Notes: generated by a model not told the origin, from the sequence alone. A stretch of 15,382 bases of DNA from JBPEXY01 sp052031065 (GCA_052031065.1 JBPEXY010000110.1:1-15382), one strand, 5' to 3'. Positions 1 through 7,478 are shown, counted from the stretch's first letter. Numbers and translations are program-made.

Positions 1-619
1 ACAGTACTTTGATCCCGAAGTGGATACCCCGCTGCTGGATGTCTGGTTTAAAGACCAGTCTACTGGTTATGCTGTAGGCGGGCGCGGCAATTTTATGTGG
101 ACCACCGATGGCGGTAAGGTCTGGAATATTAAAGAAGTCTGGACCGATGATGAACTGGTGCCGGACGCTCACCTGTTTACCATCCGTTCAGCCCCCAATG
201 GTTTTCTCTATATGGTCGCTGAGGTGGGTACGCTGTTTCGGTCCAAGGATAATGGTGAGAACTGGGAGGTCCTTGACTCGCCTTATCGTGGTTCTTTTTT
301 TGGTATGACCTTCCCTGACGATAACACCGCGATTGCTTACGCAATGTTGGGTAATGCGGCGATCAGTTCGGATTTGGGTGATAGCTGGTCTTCTCTTTCC
401 CTGCCGGTCAATAAATCGTTAATGACTGACCACATCTCTGATGATGGCACGGTCGTTCTTGCCGGGCTGGCCGGTGCCATTGTGGTCAGTAACGACGGCG
501 GCAAAACCTTTCAGGACCGTTCTCTGGAAGACCGCATTGACATCACCGGAATACTGCCATTGAAAAACGGCAAGTGGCTCGTTGCGTCTGGAAAAGGCGT
601 TATTGAAGTTGAGTTTTAA
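1..619 (+). CDS. YCF48-like Asp-box beta-propeller protein, 3' part only
   Basis: The reading frame is open to the left edge (codons from base 2), so the true start lies outside the window; a GTG at 20 is an internal Val codon. About 205 residues are visible. Four Asp-box-like repeats (S/T-x-D-x-G-x-x-W/F) can be read: TTDGGKVW, SKDNGENW, SSDLGDSW and SNDGGKTF, each followed by a beta-rich stretch. This is the pattern of YCF48/BNR propeller proteins, named after the photosystem II assembly factor Hcf136. In non-photosynthetic proteobacteria such proteins are often encoded beside an MMPL/RND transporter, and one lies 94 bp downstream on the same strand here. A periplasmic or envelope helper role for that transporter is inference; the N-terminus that would show a signal peptide is missing. 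Confidence 0.8.
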   Translation, partial: QYFDPEVDTPLLDVWFKDQSTGYAVGGRGNFMWTTDGGKVWNIKEVWTDDELVPDAHLFTIRSAPNGFLYMVAEVGTLFRSKDNGENWEVLDSPYRGSFFGMTFPDDNTAIAYAMLGNAAISSDLGDSWSSLSLPVNKSLMTDHISDDGTVVLAGLAGAIVVSNDGGKTFQDRSLEDRIDITGILPLKNGKWLVASGKGVIEVEF

Positions 620-713
620 CAAAGCGTAATCGAGTTAGTCATTTCCCCTGATATTGTGTTTCGATACTCAGGTTGGCAGTAGAACCGACCAGTTTTAGAG
701 TGAGGATTTAGGT

Positions 714-3083
714 ATGTCTACGGACAGAAAACCGGGCGTGCTGCAGCGCATGTCGAGCTTTTTAGCAGATTGGCAAATTAAACACCGGCTGCCGCTTCTG
801 GCGCTTTTTACCCTGATTACGTTAGTGCTGGGCTACCAGGCGTCGTTTCTGCGCATGGATCCGGGATTTGATAAGTCCATTCCAACCAAACATGACTACA
901 TGGGTGTTTATCACGAATACAGCCCGGTGTTTGGCGGCGCCAACGTAGTCATTATTGCCCTGATGGCGAAGGAAGGTGACATTTTTACTGAAGAGTTCAT
1001 GGACGCGCTGGAGGCGGCGACCCAGGACACCCTTTTTATTACCGGCGTTGATCGCTCTTCAGTGATGTCAATTTTTACGCCGCAGGTCAACTTTGTTGCG
1101 GTTGATGAAGACGGATTTGTCGGTTACCGGGTGGTTAAGCCCGACTTTGCCAATACCCCTGAAGACCGGGAAGAGGTCTACCGTAATCTGTTGCAGTCTG
1201 ATGTAGTAGGGCGCCTGGTTACTGCGGATTACACGGGGGCGTTGATCCGTGCTGAGTTGGTGGAGACTAATCCGACTACCGGCGAGGCGCTCAATTACAG
1301 TGAGGTCGCTGCTGCGCTGGACGAGATTCGAGCCAAATATTCAAATGACAAGGTCGATGTACACATCATCGGTTTCGCCAAATTTATCGACCAGGTGATT
1401 GATGCTGCTCTTGGCGTAGTCTGGTTCTTTGTCATCGCGCTGGCAATTACCGCAGTAATGCTCTATTTCTATGCTTCGTCCGGTCAGATTACGTTCCTGG
1501 CGATTCTGGTTTCCATGACTGCAGTGGTCTGGCAGCTGGGTCTGGTGCATACCATGGGTTACGGTATCGATCCGCTGTCCATTCTGGTGCCGTTTCTGAT
1601 TCTCTCTATTGGGGTGAGTCACGCGATCCAGATGACTAACGCCTGGAAACTGGAAGTCCTTAATGGTGCAACTAGTAAGGAAGCAGCTCGGGAGGCGTTC
1701 AATAAACTGTTTATTCCCGGTGCAACAGCGTTGCTGACCCTTGCTGTTGGTTTCGCAGTGATTACGCTGATCGATATCCAGATTCTGTTTGAGCTCGCGA
1801 TTACCGCCAGTGTCGGTACCGCAGTGATGATTATCACCAATAAGTTCATGCTTCCCGGTTTGCTCTCCTACGCAAAGATGAGTCCCAGTACCATCGCAAA
1901 GTTGCGTGCCAAGGAGTCGGGTGGGCACAAACCTTTCTGGTGGTTCCTATCCGGTTTTGTTGAGCGGAAGCGGGCAAACTGGGTGTTGCTTGTCGCGGTT
2001 GGTGCGCTGATTTTTGGTGTCTGGAAAGGCGCCGATCTCATCATCGGTGATAGTGAGGCGGGCGCGCCCGAATTCTGGCCCGATTCGCTCTATAACCAGG
2101 ATATAAACTCGATCATTTCCAATTTTAATATTGGTATTGATGAAGTAACCGTCATCGTTGAAATGGGCAAAGACGGCTGTGTCAACTGGTCGATTATGGA
2201 GACCGTCGACCATTTCGTCTGGGAAATGAGCAACGTAGAGGGGATTCAGTCGATCCAGTCGCTGTCGACGATTCTCAAGGTTCGCACTGTGGGTAATGCC
2301 GAAGGGCACCCGAAATTCTTCGCCATGCCGCGCGACCAGTACTCGCTGAGTTCAGCGCTGCGTAATATGGAGTTGAATCAGAAGGTATTCAACGATAAGT
2401 GTGATGCCATCCCGGTGCGCCTGTTCCTTGGCGACCATAAGGCTGAAACGCTTGCCCGCGTAGTGGCAGCGGTTAAAGAGTTTGACGCTGAATATGGTCG
2501 TGATGAGGTTCGCTTCAGGCTCTCTTCTGGTACCGCCGGGGTCATGGCCGCGATAAATGAGGCGGTTAGTGAGGCTGAGTTGAATATGCTGATCGCGCTG
2601 TTCACGGCAACCGGCATTCTCACCTATCTGACCTTCTTTTCTTTCCGTGGCGCACTTTGTGTGTTGATACCGCTGGCCCTGGTCTCCTACCTGGGAAATG
2701 CGGTGATGGTGCTGATGGATATCGGTCTGAAGGTTTCCACACTGCCAGTGGTGGCGCTCGGTGTGGGTGTTGGGGTCGATTATGGTATCTATCTGTTTTC
2801 GCGAATGCAGTCGGCGTTGCGGGAAGGCAAGGATAAGCGTGAGGCTTACTACTACGCCCTGACCTCTTCCGGAACTGCGGTGGTGTTTACCGCCTCAACC
2901 ATGTCGATCGGTGTCGCCACCTGGTACTTCTCAGAGCTGAAATTCCAGGCCGATATGGGGCTGCTGCTGGCCTATATGTTCTTCGTCAACATGATCGCTG
3001 CAATTTTCGTGTTGCCGGCACTCGCGTCATGGATTGTGAATGCCGAAGCGGAACGAGCGTCCAGTAGAGGTATGTCGCACTAA
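714..3083 (+). CDS. MMPL/RND-superfamily membrane transporter
   Basis: The 789-residue protein has the doubled RND layout: a first membrane helix (about residues 27-43), a large periplasmic loop, a helix bundle (about 235-390), then a second helix (about 425-440), a second loop and a second bundle (about 625-780). TM10 carries GVGVGVDYGIYL with Asp689, the kind of acidic residue used for proton coupling. The equivalent TM4 stretch is SIGVSHAIQM with His303 in place of Asp. At under 800 residues it belongs with MMPL-type exporters (lipid, hopanoid or other hydrophobic cargo) rather than the roughly 1040-residue drug pumps. The start is the ATG at 714 after GAGGA at 702-706. It is probably cotranscribed with the YCF48-like gene and ends at the terminator at 3108. 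The substrate cannot be told from sequence. Confidence 0.88.
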   Translation: MSTDRKPGVLQRMSSFLADWQIKHRLPLLALFTLITLVLGYQASFLRMDPGFDKSIPTKHDYMGVYHEYSPVFGGANVVIIALMAKEGDIFTEEFMDALEAATQDTLFITGVDRSSVMSIFTPQVNFVAVDEDGFVGYRVVKPDFANTPEDREEVYRNLLQSDVVGRLVTADYTGALIRAELVETNPTTGEALNYSEVAAALDEIRAKYSNDKVDVHIIGFAKFIDQVIDAALGVVWFFVIALAITAVMLYFYASSGQITFLAILVSMTAVVWQLGLVHTMGYGIDPLSILVPFLILSIGVSHAIQMTNAWKLEVLNGATSKEAAREAFNKLFIPGATALLTLAVGFAVITLIDIQILFELAITASVGTAVMIITNKFMLPGLLSYAKMSPSTIAKLRAKESGGHKPFWWFLSGFVERKRANWVLLVAVGALIFGVWKGADLIIGDSEAGAPEFWPDSLYNQDINSIISNFNIGIDEVTVIVEMGKDGCVNWSIMETVDHFVWEMSNVEGIQSIQSLSTILKVRTVGNAEGHPKFFAMPRDQYSLSSALRNMELNQKVFNDKCDAIPVRLFLGDHKAETLARVVAAVKEFDAEYGRDEVRFRLSSGTAGVMAAINEAVSEAELNMLIALFTATGILTYLTFFSFRGALCVLIPLALVSYLGNAVMVLMDIGLKVSTLPVVALGVGVGVDYGIYLFSRMQSALREGKDKREAYYYALTSSGTAVVFTASTMSIGVATWYFSELKFQADMGLLLAYMFFVNMIAAIFVLPALASWIVNAEAERASSRGMSH

Positions 3084-3107
3084 CATTCGGTAACATTTGT
3101 CTGACAG

Positions 3108-3139
3108 AGCCGGTGTCCGTCGGGGCACCGGCTTTTTTT
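3108..3139 (+). terminator. Rho-independent terminator after the MMPL transporter
   Basis: A perfect 8-bp stem, AGCCGGTG (3108-3115) with CACCGGCT (3126-3133), encloses a 10-base loop and runs into seven T residues (3133-3139). It lies 25 bases past the transporter stop and separates that transcript from moaB. Confidence 0.9.
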
Positions 3140-3198
3140 ATGCCTGCTGACCTGAGTTATTCTGTGTCTGGATATTTGGTTGGTTGGCTGGTTTTCAT

Positions 3199-3204
3199 AA
3201 GGAA
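3199..3204 (+). promoter_or_regulatory. Ribosome binding site that fixes the moaB start
   Basis: AAGGAA lies 9 bases before the ATG at 3214. It lies downstream of the in-frame TTG at 3184, so it supports the ATG as the start; homology to MoaB also begins there. Confidence 0.65.
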
Positions 3205-3213
3205 ATTTACAAA

Positions 3214-3732
3214 ATGGCAGAAATTGAATTCATACCGGTAGATCTGGCGGTCCTGACCGTCTCGGACACTCGTACCCTGGCGGATGACCGGTCTGGTGAT
3301 GTTCTGGTGGAACGGGCAACAACGGCGGGTCACCGGGTGGTTGCGAGAGAGATCGTGGCCGACGACATTTATCAGATACGCGCGAAGATTTCCGATTGGA
3401 TCGCGGATGAAGGAGTGCAGGCGGTAGTCACAACCGGAGGTACCGGAGTGACCGGGCGTGATGGTACCCCAGAGGCGGTCAAGCCACTGTTAGATAAGGA
3501 AATCGAAGGGTTTGGTGAACTGTTTAGAATGATTTCCTATGAGGAGATCAAAACCTCCACCGTGCAGTCCCGGGCGCTGAGTGGGGTTGCCAATGGAACT
3601 TATATTTTCTGCCTGCCCGGCTCTTCTGGTGCCTGCCGTACCGGCTGGGACCGGATCATTCAGGATCAGCTCGATTTCCGCCACCGGCCGTGTAATCTGG
3701 TTGAGTTGATGCCGAGGCTGCGAGAGCGGTGA
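3214..3732 (+). CDS. moaB: MoaB/MogA-family molybdenum cofactor protein
   Basis: The 172-residue product is close to the roughly 170 residues of E. coli MoaB. It has the family landmarks: LAVLTVSDTR (11-20), the glycine-rich nucleotide/molybdopterin loop TTGGTGVTGRD (73-83) and a C-terminal LPGSSGACRTGWD segment. Members of this family adenylylate molybdopterin before molybdate insertion (MogA, some MoaB). E. coli MoaB itself is not clearly required, so the exact step is uncertain. The ATG at 3214 is preferred over the TTG at 3184 because of the ribosome site and homology. The TGA stop overlaps the GTG start of the macro-domain gene in a GTGA tetranucleotide, so the two are likely translationally coupled. 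No other molybdenum cofactor genes are in the window. Confidence 0.9.
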   Translation: MAEIEFIPVDLAVLTVSDTRTLADDRSGDVLVERATTAGHRVVAREIVADDIYQIRAKISDWIADEGVQAVVTTGGTGVTGRDGTPEAVKPLLDKEIEGFGELFRMISYEEIKTSTVQSRALSGVANGTYIFCLPGSSGACRTGWDRIIQDQLDFRHRPCNLVELMPRLRER

Positions 3733-4235
3733 TCTCACTACAACTTGGTGACATTACCCTGTTGGCGGCCGATGCTATCGTTAATGCCGCGAACACCAGC
3801 CTGCTGGGGGGCGGCGGGGTTGATGGTGCAATTCACCGGGCCGCTGGTCCGCAACTGCTTGAAGCCTGTCGTAGGTTAAACGGCTGCGCGACCGGTGATG
3901 CTGTCGCCACGCCCGGTTTTAATCTACCCGCAAAGTGGGTGATTCATACGGTCGGACCGATCTGGCAGGGTGGCGACCACGGGGAGTCAGAACTGCTGGC
4001 GAGTTGTTACCGGCGGTCACTGGAGGTGGCCGTCGAAATCAAATGTAGTTCGGTTGCGTTTCCAGCAATCAGCACCGGTGTGTATGGCTATCCCAAAGCT
4101 GCGGCTGCTGAGGTGGCTTTACGTACGCTGCATACCGAACTGCAGAGAACTCCGGGACTAGAGGTTGTTTTGGTCAGCTTTTCCGAGGCGGATCAGCAAC
4201 TGCTCAAGGAGATCGGGGAACAGGTCGTTGCTTGA
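3729..4235 (+). CDS. Macro-domain protein, probable ADP-ribose/O-acetyl-ADP-ribose hydrolase
   Basis: A single macro domain fills the 168 residues, the size of the stand-alone E. coli YmdB class. Visible signatures are GDIT (7-10), where the Asp contacts the adenine; NAAN (19-22); the glycine-rich loop GGGGVDGAIH (27-36) with the Asn/Asp pair used in catalysis by the MacroD-like class; and STGVYGYP (115-122), which cradles the diphosphate. Such enzymes release acetate from O-acetyl-ADP-ribose or remove ADP-ribose from acidic side chains or nucleic acid. The start is a GTG overlapping the moaB stop by four bases, with no independent ribosome site, so translation probably depends on moaB. The 3' end overlaps the Nudix gene by eight bases. 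The domain call is firm; the physiological substrate is open. Confidence 0.9.
   Translation: MISLQLGDITLLAADAIVNAANTSLLGGGGVDGAIHRAAGPQLLEACRRLNGCATGDAVATPGFNLPAKWVIHTVGPIWQGGDHGESELLASCYRRSLEVAVEIKCSSVAFPAISTGVYGYPKAAAAEVALRTLHTELQRTPGLEVVLVSFSEADQQLLKEIGEQVVA
4215..4219 (+). promoter_or_regulatory. Ribosome binding site supporting a TTG start for the Nudix gene
   Basis: GGGGA lies inside the end of the macro-domain gene, 8 bases before the TTG at 4228. The only start-like codon upstream in the Nudix frame is near 4165 and would add about 21 residues with no family resemblance. Confidence 0.5.
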
Positions 4236-4677
4236 GGTTAACAGGCCCACGGTGGCGGTCGGCTGTTTTGTTTTTAATCAGCGGACCGAGTTACTGATGA
4301 TTCAGCGTGCCAGGCAGCCAGGCCTGGGGCTCTGGACCATCCCCGGCGGTAAAGTGGAGTTCGGCGAATCGCTGGTCGATGCCTGTCGTCGGGAGGTGTG
4401 GGAGGAGACCAACCTGAAAATTGATGTCGGTGAGTTCCTGACCGTGTTTGAACCGAGGTTCGAACAGTTCCATTATGTGATTCTCGATTATCTCGGCGCG
4501 CCGAGTCAGGGGATAACCGAGTCGCTCTGCGCTGGTGATGATGCTGGCGATGTCGCCTGGGTCGCTCTGGATGAAATTCCGAACTTGCCGTTAACCATTG
4601 ACCTGATGCCTGTGGTGGAAATGGCGTTGGCGCAGGCGAGGAGCAGCGAATTTGCGCAGCGGTTCGGGCTGGGTTAA
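4228..4677 (+). CDS. Nudix hydrolase (ADP-ribose pyrophosphatase-like)
   Basis: A 149-residue Nudix domain. The Nudix box spans residues 41-63: Gly41, Glu47, then REVWEETNL (55-63), which supplies the metal-binding REVxEE core. The usual glycine two places before the end is Asn62. The N-terminal strand (TVAVGCFVF) and the LGLWTIPGGKVEFGE stretch resemble the COG1051-type group, which includes ADP-ribose pyrophosphatases, but substrate cannot be fixed from sequence. I chose the TTG at 4228: it follows GGGGA by 8 bases and starts just before the domain. The gene overlaps the macro-domain gene by eight bases, so it is probably the third gene of a moaB-macro-Nudix transcript. Macro plus Nudix suggests successive handling of ADP-ribose compounds (inference). 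It is convergent with epmB, with 52 bp between them. Confidence 0.85.
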   Translation: MLEVNRPTVAVGCFVFNQRTELLMIQRARQPGLGLWTIPGGKVEFGESLVDACRREVWEETNLKIDVGEFLTVFEPRFEQFHYVILDYLGAPSQGITESLCAGDDAGDVAWVALDEIPNLPLTIDLMPVVEMALAQARSSEFAQRFGLG

Positions 4678-4729
4678 GGGTTTGTTCAGCGGCTAACCAG
4701 CAAGTGACCACGCCGAATCAGGATTTTGT

Positions 4730-5758
4730 CTAGCCGATCAGGGTTTTGCCCGCCTCATGGGCAACCTCTCGCACCAATCGGGGCACCAGATATCCCGGTA
4801 ATCGTCTTCTGAGTCCGTTAACCAGGGTTTTTCCGGTCTCATCGTCAACCGCAAAATGGGCGGTTCCGCTGACCCGGTCGGGAAGGTGCAGGTAATAAGG
4901 GAGGATACCGGCGCTGAACAGTTTCTCACTCAACTCGGACAATGGCTCGACACCATCATTGACTCCTTTTAGCAGTACCGACTGGTTGAGTAGCTTGACG
5001 CCGGCGGCTTGCAGTGGAGCTAGCGCAGCGGGCAGCTGGTCGCTGATCTCCAGCGGGTGGTTGATATGGGTAACCAGCACCACATTTAGTCTGCAATTCT
5101 CGAGCAGTTCAACCAGAGCAGGGGTAATCCGTTCTGGAAACAGGGCCGCTGTGCGGCTATGGAATCTCAGGGTGGTCAGGTGGGGAATTTTTTCCAGGCG
5201 TTTAATCAGGGTGGTCAGTTTTTGGTCGGCTAGTGACAACGGATCTCCGCCGCTCAGAATCACTTCGGTGATCTGCTGCCGCTGCTCGATATAGGCAATA
5301 GCCTGCTGCCACAGTCCCTCCGGGTCACGCTGGTCTGCATAGGGGTAATGGCGGCGAAAGCAGTAACGGCAGTGCACCGCGCAAACCTGGGTCGTTACCA
5401 GTAAAACCCGGCCCCGGTACTTATGCAGCAGTCCTGGTACCGGTTGCGCCTCCTGTTCAGCGAGCGGGTCAGCACTATAACCGGCGGCATCATTGAGTTC
5501 AGCGGCGCTGGGCAGGAACTGTCGTGTAATTGGATGGTTAGGGTTTCCGCTATCCAGCTGACCAATCAATGAGCGCGGGAAACGCAGCGGGAAGGCCTCT
5601 GAGGCCTTTAATGCGCCTACCAGTTCATCACCATGTGCATCGGTGGCCAGGTCGAGCAGGGTGAATAGCTCGCTGCTATCCGTAACCGGATTGGCAACCT
5701 GATGCTGCCACTTTTTCGGGGTGTCTAAAGAGTCGCTTCGCGCTACCATGTGCGGCAT
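4730..5758 (-). CDS. epmB: EF-P (R)-beta-lysylation protein EpmB, lysine 2,3-aminomutase
   Basis: This radical-SAM, PLP-dependent enzyme converts (S)-alpha-lysine to (R)-beta-lysine, the group later placed on EF-P. From the ATG at 5758 the product is 342 residues, the same length as E. coli EpmB. The CxxxCxxC iron-sulfur motif is Cys126, Cys130, Cys133 (CAVHCRYCFRRH). SGGDPL, HSR, LVTHINHP and LLNQSVLLKGVND follow in family order. Lys338 in the C-terminal AGKT is the probable PLP lysine by analogy with lysine 2,3-aminomutase. A longer frame opens at 5815 but would run over the efp start and lacks homology there; another ATG lies at 5749. The gene is divergent from efp with a 50-bp gap, as in E. 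coli. Confidence 0.93.
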   Translation of the reverse strand: MPHMVARSDSLDTPKKWQHQVANPVTDSSELFTLLDLATDAHGDELVGALKASEAFPLRFPRSLIGQLDSGNPNHPITRQFLPSAAELNDAAGYSADPLAEQEAQPVPGLLHKYRGRVLLVTTQVCAVHCRYCFRRHYPYADQRDPEGLWQQAIAYIEQRQQITEVILSGGDPLSLADQKLTTLIKRLEKIPHLTTLRFHSRTAALFPERITPALVELLENCRLNVVLVTHINHPLEISDQLPAALAPLQAAGVKLLNQSVLLKGVNDGVEPLSELSEKLFSAGILPYYLHLPDRVSGTAHFAVDDETGKTLVNGLRRRLPGYLVPRLVREVAHEAGKTLIG

Positions 5759-5808
5759 AAATCTGGACCACCCTGATGACCGGGGCGGTCGTTGGTCTGA
5801 GGAAAAGC
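5759..5808. promoter_or_regulatory. Short divergent region between epmB and efp
   Basis: Only 50 bp separate the two divergent starts. It must hold the ribosome sites (AGGGTGG for epmB on the minus strand, GAGGA for efp). Any promoters must either overlap here or reach into the opposite gene's 5' end. I could not identify convincing -35/-10 boxes. Confidence 0.4.
5799..5803 (+). promoter_or_regulatory. Ribosome binding site for efp
   Basis: GAGGA lies 5 bases before the ATG at 5809 and supports that start over an in-frame upstream ATG at 5776. Confidence 0.6.
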
Positions 5809-6378
5809 ATGGCATCTTACAGCACGAATGAATTTCGCAGTGGTTTAAAACTGATGATCGATAACGATCCCTGCGAAATTGTTGAAAATGAATTTGTAAA
5901 ACCGGGTAAAGGACAGGCTTTCAACAGGGTCAAGTTACGCAACCTGAAAACCGGCAGAATCTGGGAACGGACTTATAAGTCGGGTGAGTCGGTAGAGGCC
6001 GCAGATGTCGTCGATACCGACATGGAGTTTCTCTATAGTGACGATGATGCCTGGTGGTTCATGAACCCAGAAAGCTACGATCAGGTTGCCGCAGACAAAG
6101 CGGCTGTCGGTGAAAACGACAAGTGGCTGAAACCACAGGATCAGTGCACGGTGACCCTCTGGAATGACGTCCCAATCGCCGTAACGCCACCCAATCATGT
6201 GGTGTTAACAGTGACTGAAACCGACCCCGGTGTTAAAGGGGATACAGCCCAGGGTGGTAGTAAACCGGCCACCCTGGAAACCGGGGCGGTGGTGAGGGTG
6301 CCGTTGTTTGTTGAAGAGGGGGATCTGCTCAAGGTTGATACCCGTAGCGGCGAGTACATCTCCCGCGCCAAGGAGTGA
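5809..6378 (+). CDS. efp: Translation elongation factor P
   Basis: EF-P binds between the P and E sites of the ribosome and relieves stalling at consecutive prolines. The 189-residue product matches the usual length (188 in E. coli). Domain I holds EFVKPGKGQAF, with Lys34 at the loop tip, the residue that receives beta-lysine. The OB domains follow, and the C-terminal signature (ATLETGAVVRVPLF, VEEGDLLKVDTRSGEYISR) is intact. Lys34 fits the EpmA/EpmB pathway encoded on both sides, rather than the arginine-rhamnosyl (EarP) route, which uses Arg at this site. The start is the ATG at 5809. The TGA stop overlaps the epmA GTG by four bases. Confidence 0.97.
   Translation: MASYSTNEFRSGLKLMIDNDPCEIVENEFVKPGKGQAFNRVKLRNLKTGRIWERTYKSGESVEAADVVDTDMEFLYSDDDAWWFMNPESYDQVAADKAAVGENDKWLKPQDQCTVTLWNDVPIAVTPPNHVVLTVTETDPGVKGDTAQGGSKPATLETGAVVRVPLFVEEGDLLKVDTRSGEYISRAKE
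6370..6375 (+). promoter_or_regulatory. Ribosome-site-like AAGGAG running into the epmA start
   Basis: AAGGAG at 6370-6375 ends on the first base of the epmA GTG codon, so it is too close to work as a normal initiation site there. No other start codon lies in the epmA frame nearby. Start by termination and reinitiation at the GTGA overlap fits better. Confidence 0.4.
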
Positions 6379-7358
6379 ATGCCTCGCCGAAGCGATCGGT
6401 CAGGCAGTTGCTGGAAGACAGAGCGTTTTTCTACGCGACCATCCGCAACTATTTTGATGCACAGGGCGTTCTTGAAGCAGAGACACCGTTGGTCCGCCCC
6501 TATGCAGTAACAGAGCCCCATCAGCACTGTCTTGATGTTGTGGATCCAACTGCGAGCAGCACTGCTCAGTGCTGCTACCTGCAGCCCTCACCAGAATCGG
6601 CAATGAAACAGTTGCTGGCAATGGGAAGTGGTTCTATCTACCAGTTGGGTAAGGCTTTCAGAGCCGGGGAACAGGGCCGTAACCATGCCACGGAGTTCTC
6701 GTTGCTTGAATGGTATCGGGTGGGATTTAACCACCGGCGGTTGATGGATGATGTCGCCGCTCTGGTGAATTGCTGTCTGCCGGCGCGGCCGGTTGAGCGC
6801 ATCAGCTACCGGGAGGCTTTTCTGCGCTTTGCAAACGTCGATGTTGCTACTGCGGCGGTGAGCGACCTGGTTAGTCAGGTACCAGAGTCTGCCCGCGAAA
6901 TGGTCGCTGGGATCAAGTCAGAACCGGTCCGTAGACGTGCCGCATTGGAACAGATACTGGTTGCCAGTGTTGAGCCGCAGCTTGGCAGGGGTTGTCTGAC
7001 TTTTGTCTACGACTATCCTGCTGATCAGGCCGCTTTGGCGCGGATTCGGGATGACTTTTGGCCAGTGGCTGAGCGTTTCGAACTCTATATTGATGGCGTC
7101 GAAATGGCTAATGGTTTTCATGAACTGGCGGATGAGTCAGAGCAGAGGCAGCGTTTCGAGAAGGATAACCGCGAGCGTGAAGCACTTGGTTTACCGGTAA
7201 TTCCGCTGGATGAACCTTTACTGGAGTCACTGTCTGGCTTGCCAGACTGTGCCGGTGTCGCACTTGGTGTCGACCGTTTGCTGGCGCTGAAGATGGGAAT
7301 AGGGTGCCTGCAGGAACTTGACCCCCTGTCTGGTTTTTCGCGCGAAGGGGCGGTATGA
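6375..7358 (+). CDS. epmA: EF-P--(R)-beta-lysine ligase EpmA (GenX/PoxA)
   Basis: EpmA is a class II lysyl-tRNA synthetase paralogue that activates (R)-beta-lysine with ATP and joins it to Lys34 of EF-P instead of a tRNA. The 327-residue product equals the catalytic domain only, close to the 325 of E. coli EpmA; the OB-fold anticodon domain of true LysRS is absent. Class II motif 2 is seen at FRAGEQGRNH...EFSLLEW from residue 95, substrate-pocket VEMANGFHEL later, and motif 3 at GVALGVDR (294-301). The GTG start overlaps the efp stop (GTGA), so substrate and ligase are translationally coupled. No terminator is visible after the stop; insertion-sequence debris begins 25 bp later and may have removed it. 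Confidence 0.95.
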   Translation: MNASPKRSVRQLLEDRAFFYATIRNYFDAQGVLEAETPLVRPYAVTEPHQHCLDVVDPTASSTAQCCYLQPSPESAMKQLLAMGSGSIYQLGKAFRAGEQGRNHATEFSLLEWYRVGFNHRRLMDDVAALVNCCLPARPVERISYREAFLRFANVDVATAAVSDLVSQVPESAREMVAGIKSEPVRRRAALEQILVASVEPQLGRGCLTFVYDYPADQAALARIRDDFWPVAERFELYIDGVEMANGFHELADESEQRQRFEKDNREREALGLPVIPLDEPLLESLSGLPDCAGVALGVDRLLALKMGIGCLQELDPLSGFSREGAV

Positions 7359-7383
7359 ACTACCCAAGGTTTTCCTGACAGAT

Positions 7384-7450
7384 TGAACCTCCTCCGGTTT
7401 AACGGGCTCTATTCATCAGTCGCAAGCTTGTTGAAGGAGTGTTCGAATGA
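7384..7450 (+). repeat. 67-bp relic of an IS3-family left end
   Basis: This stretch aligns without gaps to the reverse complement of 8684-8750, the orfA-side end of the neighbouring IS3 element; by eye 53 of 67 positions match. It includes the terminal TGAACCTCC, the AACGG block, the ribosome site AAGGAGTGTTC and an ATG (7447-7449) where orfA would start. The rest of this element is missing: the next bases are the end of the intact IS. It is therefore a diverged, plus-oriented partial copy of a related element. With 8684-8750 it forms a long inverted repeat around the whole IS region. Confidence 0.75.
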
Positions 7451-7471
7451 GCTTCCCCCAATAAAACGGAC
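7448..7471 (+). repeat. Terminal inverted repeat of the IS3 element, orfB side
   Basis: The inward sequence begins TGAGCTTCCCCCA and ends in AACGGAC. It pairs with 8727-8750 at about 19 of 24 positions. Its first three bases are shared with the relic end at 7384-7450. Confidence 0.7.
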
Positions 7472-7478
7472 GAAATAA

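Noticed and set aside
1341..1928. 195-residue open frame on the minus strand inside the MMPL transporter
   Set aside because: It is fully antisense to a well-supported membrane protein gene, is rich in His, Gln and Cys with no domain I recognise, and fits a codon-pattern shadow.
3184..3213. Upstream TTG start for moaB
   Set aside because: The ribosome site AAGGAA lies downstream of it and directly serves the ATG at 3214, where family similarity begins.
4678..4729. Shared terminator between the convergent Nudix and epmB genes
   Set aside because: I found no stem with a T-tract in these 52 bases on either strand.
5759..5815. Longer N-terminus for epmB from the ATG at 5815
   Set aside because: It would overlap the efp start and ribosome site, and the added residues do not resemble EpmB; the ATG at 5758 gives the standard 342 residues.
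7384..7471. IS3 circle junction (abutted left and right ends)
   Set aside because: A circle junction joins the two terminal repeats with a few bases between. Here the inner IS end abuts the orfA start of the relic, 64 bases inside its terminus.
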